Part shown: positions 62,987 to 64,000 of the stretch, in pieces
Layout: each line of letters begins with the position of its first letter
How positions within the stretch are numbered: position 1 is the stretch's first letter
NCBI GenBank assembly: GCA_900323505.1
Contig: OOIN01000040.1
Span: forward strand, 62,001 to 126,000
Source of the DNA: Ustilago trichophora
Lineage: Eukaryota > Basidiomycota > Ustilaginomycetes > Ustilaginales > Ustilaginaceae
Direction of reading: 5' to 3'
DNA: 64,000 nucleotides
Notes under the pieces: model-generated
Told to the model about the DNA's origin: nothing
Seen by the model: only the letters and a program-made list of their open reading frames with translations
The model's database searches: none
Program-made: the position numbers and the translations under genes

Positions 62987-64000
62987 ATGTCAAACTCGAA
63001 CCAGCGCTCCTTGCGAGCAGAGGCTTCCTCCTCTTCCAACTTGTCGAGTGGTGCCAATGCTTCTTCTTCCGCCTCGTCCTCCAAGTCGCCCCGCAGCCAA
63101 GGTCTTTTGATGGATGGAAACCTCATCAGCCAAGACACAGCTGCTGCCAGTGCTCTTTCTGACTACGTACGCACTTCGATCACCGAACCCATCAGCAGGC
63201 CTTCTTCAGCCGCAAGCATGCGCATCCGCGTCGACAAGCCTTCCAGCGAAGCCATCAGCGGTCGCGCTCTGTACACACACGTACCCACTGGCTTTGAAGA
63301 GGATCCATTGCTTCACCCATACGACTCGGATGACCAACACTCAAGTGGCCGCCGCTTCTCTTCCAAGTCCACAACCAACGGCTACACCAACGCCAAGCCT
63401 CCCAACGCCCCCCCTCGCTCTGTGCACGACAGCATCGCAAGCACATTTGCACGAAGAGGCGGCGCTCCTCCTTACTCTAGACCTACACTCTACTCTCGTG
63501 GACGCCTCTTTGTCACTCAGACTACCGCCAATGTTTTGTCCTCTTTCTTTCTGCTGCTCGTCATTGTATGGGCTTTGTCGGTGCGTCTCCTCGCTGCCAT
63601 CCCCAAGTTTTTTGCACCAACCATCAAGGAGCAAAAAGAGTGGGACGATCCCAAACGCTGGAACAAGGAGAAACTCGTCAAAGACGTTCGATACTATGCC
63701 GCCAGTTGCGGCTTTGAAATCATCAACGAGACCGTAGAGACCCAAGACGGCTACTATCTCCGCATCAACCGCATCATTGACCCCCAAACCACTCACAAAA
63801 AGCACTCGGACGGTCGCGCTGGTTTCCCAGTCCTCATCATGCACGGTCTCTTCCAATCCAGTGGATCCTTTGTCACCTCTGAAGAGCGTTCGCTTGCCTT
63901 TTGGCTTGCCCGTCACGGCGGATATCAGGTCTTTCTCGGCAACAATCGCGGTGTATTCGACATGGGACATCGCACCTACAAACGCAGCGATCCGCGCTTT
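62987..64000 (+). CDS. Membrane-anchored AB-hydrolase lipase / steryl ester hydrolase (partial)
   Basis: The first 338 residues of a gene cut by the window end. It starts at ATG 62987 and stays open to the edge. Residues 1-170 are Ser-rich and probably cytosolic. One membrane span lies at about 181-203 (NVLSSFFLLLVIVWALSVRL). The AB-hydrolase lipase begins near 230: YYAASCGFEIINETVETQDG, then PVLIMHGLFQSSGSF (oxyanion HG motif) and LARHGGYQVFLGNNRGVFDM, the LGNNRG signature shared by acid lipase and the yeast steryl ester hydrolases Yeh1, Yeh2 and Tgl1. The nucleophile Ser motif lies beyond the window and could not be checked. The likely substrates are steryl esters or triacylglycerol at lipid droplets or plasma membrane. 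The transposon sits 766 bp upstream. Confidence 0.85.
   Translation, partial: MSNSNQRSLRAEASSSSNLSSGANASSSASSSKSPRSQGLLMDGNLISQDTAAASALSDYVRTSITEPISRPSSAASMRIRVDKPSSEAISGRALYTHVPTGFEEDPLLHPYDSDDQHSSGRRFSSKSTTNGYTNAKPPNAPPRSVHDSIASTFARRGGAPPYSRPTLYSRGRLFVTQTTANVLSSFFLLLVIVWALSVRLLAAIPKFFAPTIKEQKEWDDPKRWNKEKLVKDVRYYAASCGFEIINETVETQDGYYLRINRIIDPQTTHKKHSDGRAGFPVLIMHGLFQSSGSFVTSEERSLAFWLARHGGYQVFLGNNRGVFDMGHRTYKRSDPRF

Overview
The window is nuclear DNA of a basidiomycete fungus, most likely a smut (Ustilaginaceae: the Ustilago, Sporisorium or Moesziomyces group). Evidence: eukaryotic housekeeping genes that are mostly intron-free, a few short GT-AG introns of roughly 30 to 180 nt, a macrophage-activating-glycoprotein-like GPI protein of the kind annotated in smuts, and a Ngaro/DIRS-type tyrosine-recombinase retrotransposon as described in other basidiomycetes. 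The species call is inference; no database search was possible. I support 18 host genes (one cut by the right edge), one nearly complete retrotransposon with three ORFs, and one Tc1/mariner-like MITE.

Layout, left to right. 0.5-9 kb: secreted glutaminase A (-), uroporphyrinogen decarboxylase HEM12 (-, one intron) and an HMG-box protein (-, one intron). 12-17 kb: a PNUTS/Ppn1-like protein phosphatase 1 regulator (+) and a DinB-like four-helix protein (+). 20.8-28 kb: a GPI-anchored macrophage-activating-glycoprotein-like protein (+, one intron), a Vps4-associated Vfa1-like protein (-) and the 5'-3' exoribonuclease RAT1/XRN2 (+). 28.4-29.2 kb: a 794-bp MITE bounded by TA and carrying 127-bp inverted arms. 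30.9-33.2 kb: an unrecognised 778-residue low-complexity protein (-). 33.2-40.9 kb: a 7.7-kb stretch with no credible gene. 40.9-45.3 kb: phosphomannose isomerase (-) and a polytopic membrane protein (-). 46.2-49.2 kb: three small conserved genes, namely KEOPS subunit CGI121 (+), complex I subunit NDUFB7 (-, three introns, twin CX9C) and the 2-oxoglutarate dehydrogenase subunit KGD4/MRPS36 (+, two introns). NDUFB7 and KGD4 share a 454-bp divergent promoter. 49.4-57 kb: a DUF4211 nuclear-type protein (-), the t-SNARE TLG2 (+) and a PMT1-family protein O-mannosyltransferase (-). 57.3-62.2 kb: the retrotransposon, coded on the minus strand. 63-64 kb: the N-terminal part of a membrane-anchored AB-hydrolase lipase (+), cut by the window end.

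Functional themes. PNUTS/PP1 and RAT1 both act in RNA polymerase II termination. Phosphomannose isomerase and PMT1 both act in mannose supply and protein O-mannosylation. NDUFB7 and KGD4 are mitochondrial and divergently arranged. There is no operon-like logic, as expected for a fungus. The most notable non-genic items are the split-direct-repeat retrotransposon inserted in the shared upstream region of PMT1 and the lipase, the hairpin MITE just 3' of RAT1, the large gene-free interval upstream of the 778-residue gene, and a recurring TACAGTA/TACTGTA motif found again and again in intergenic DNA.
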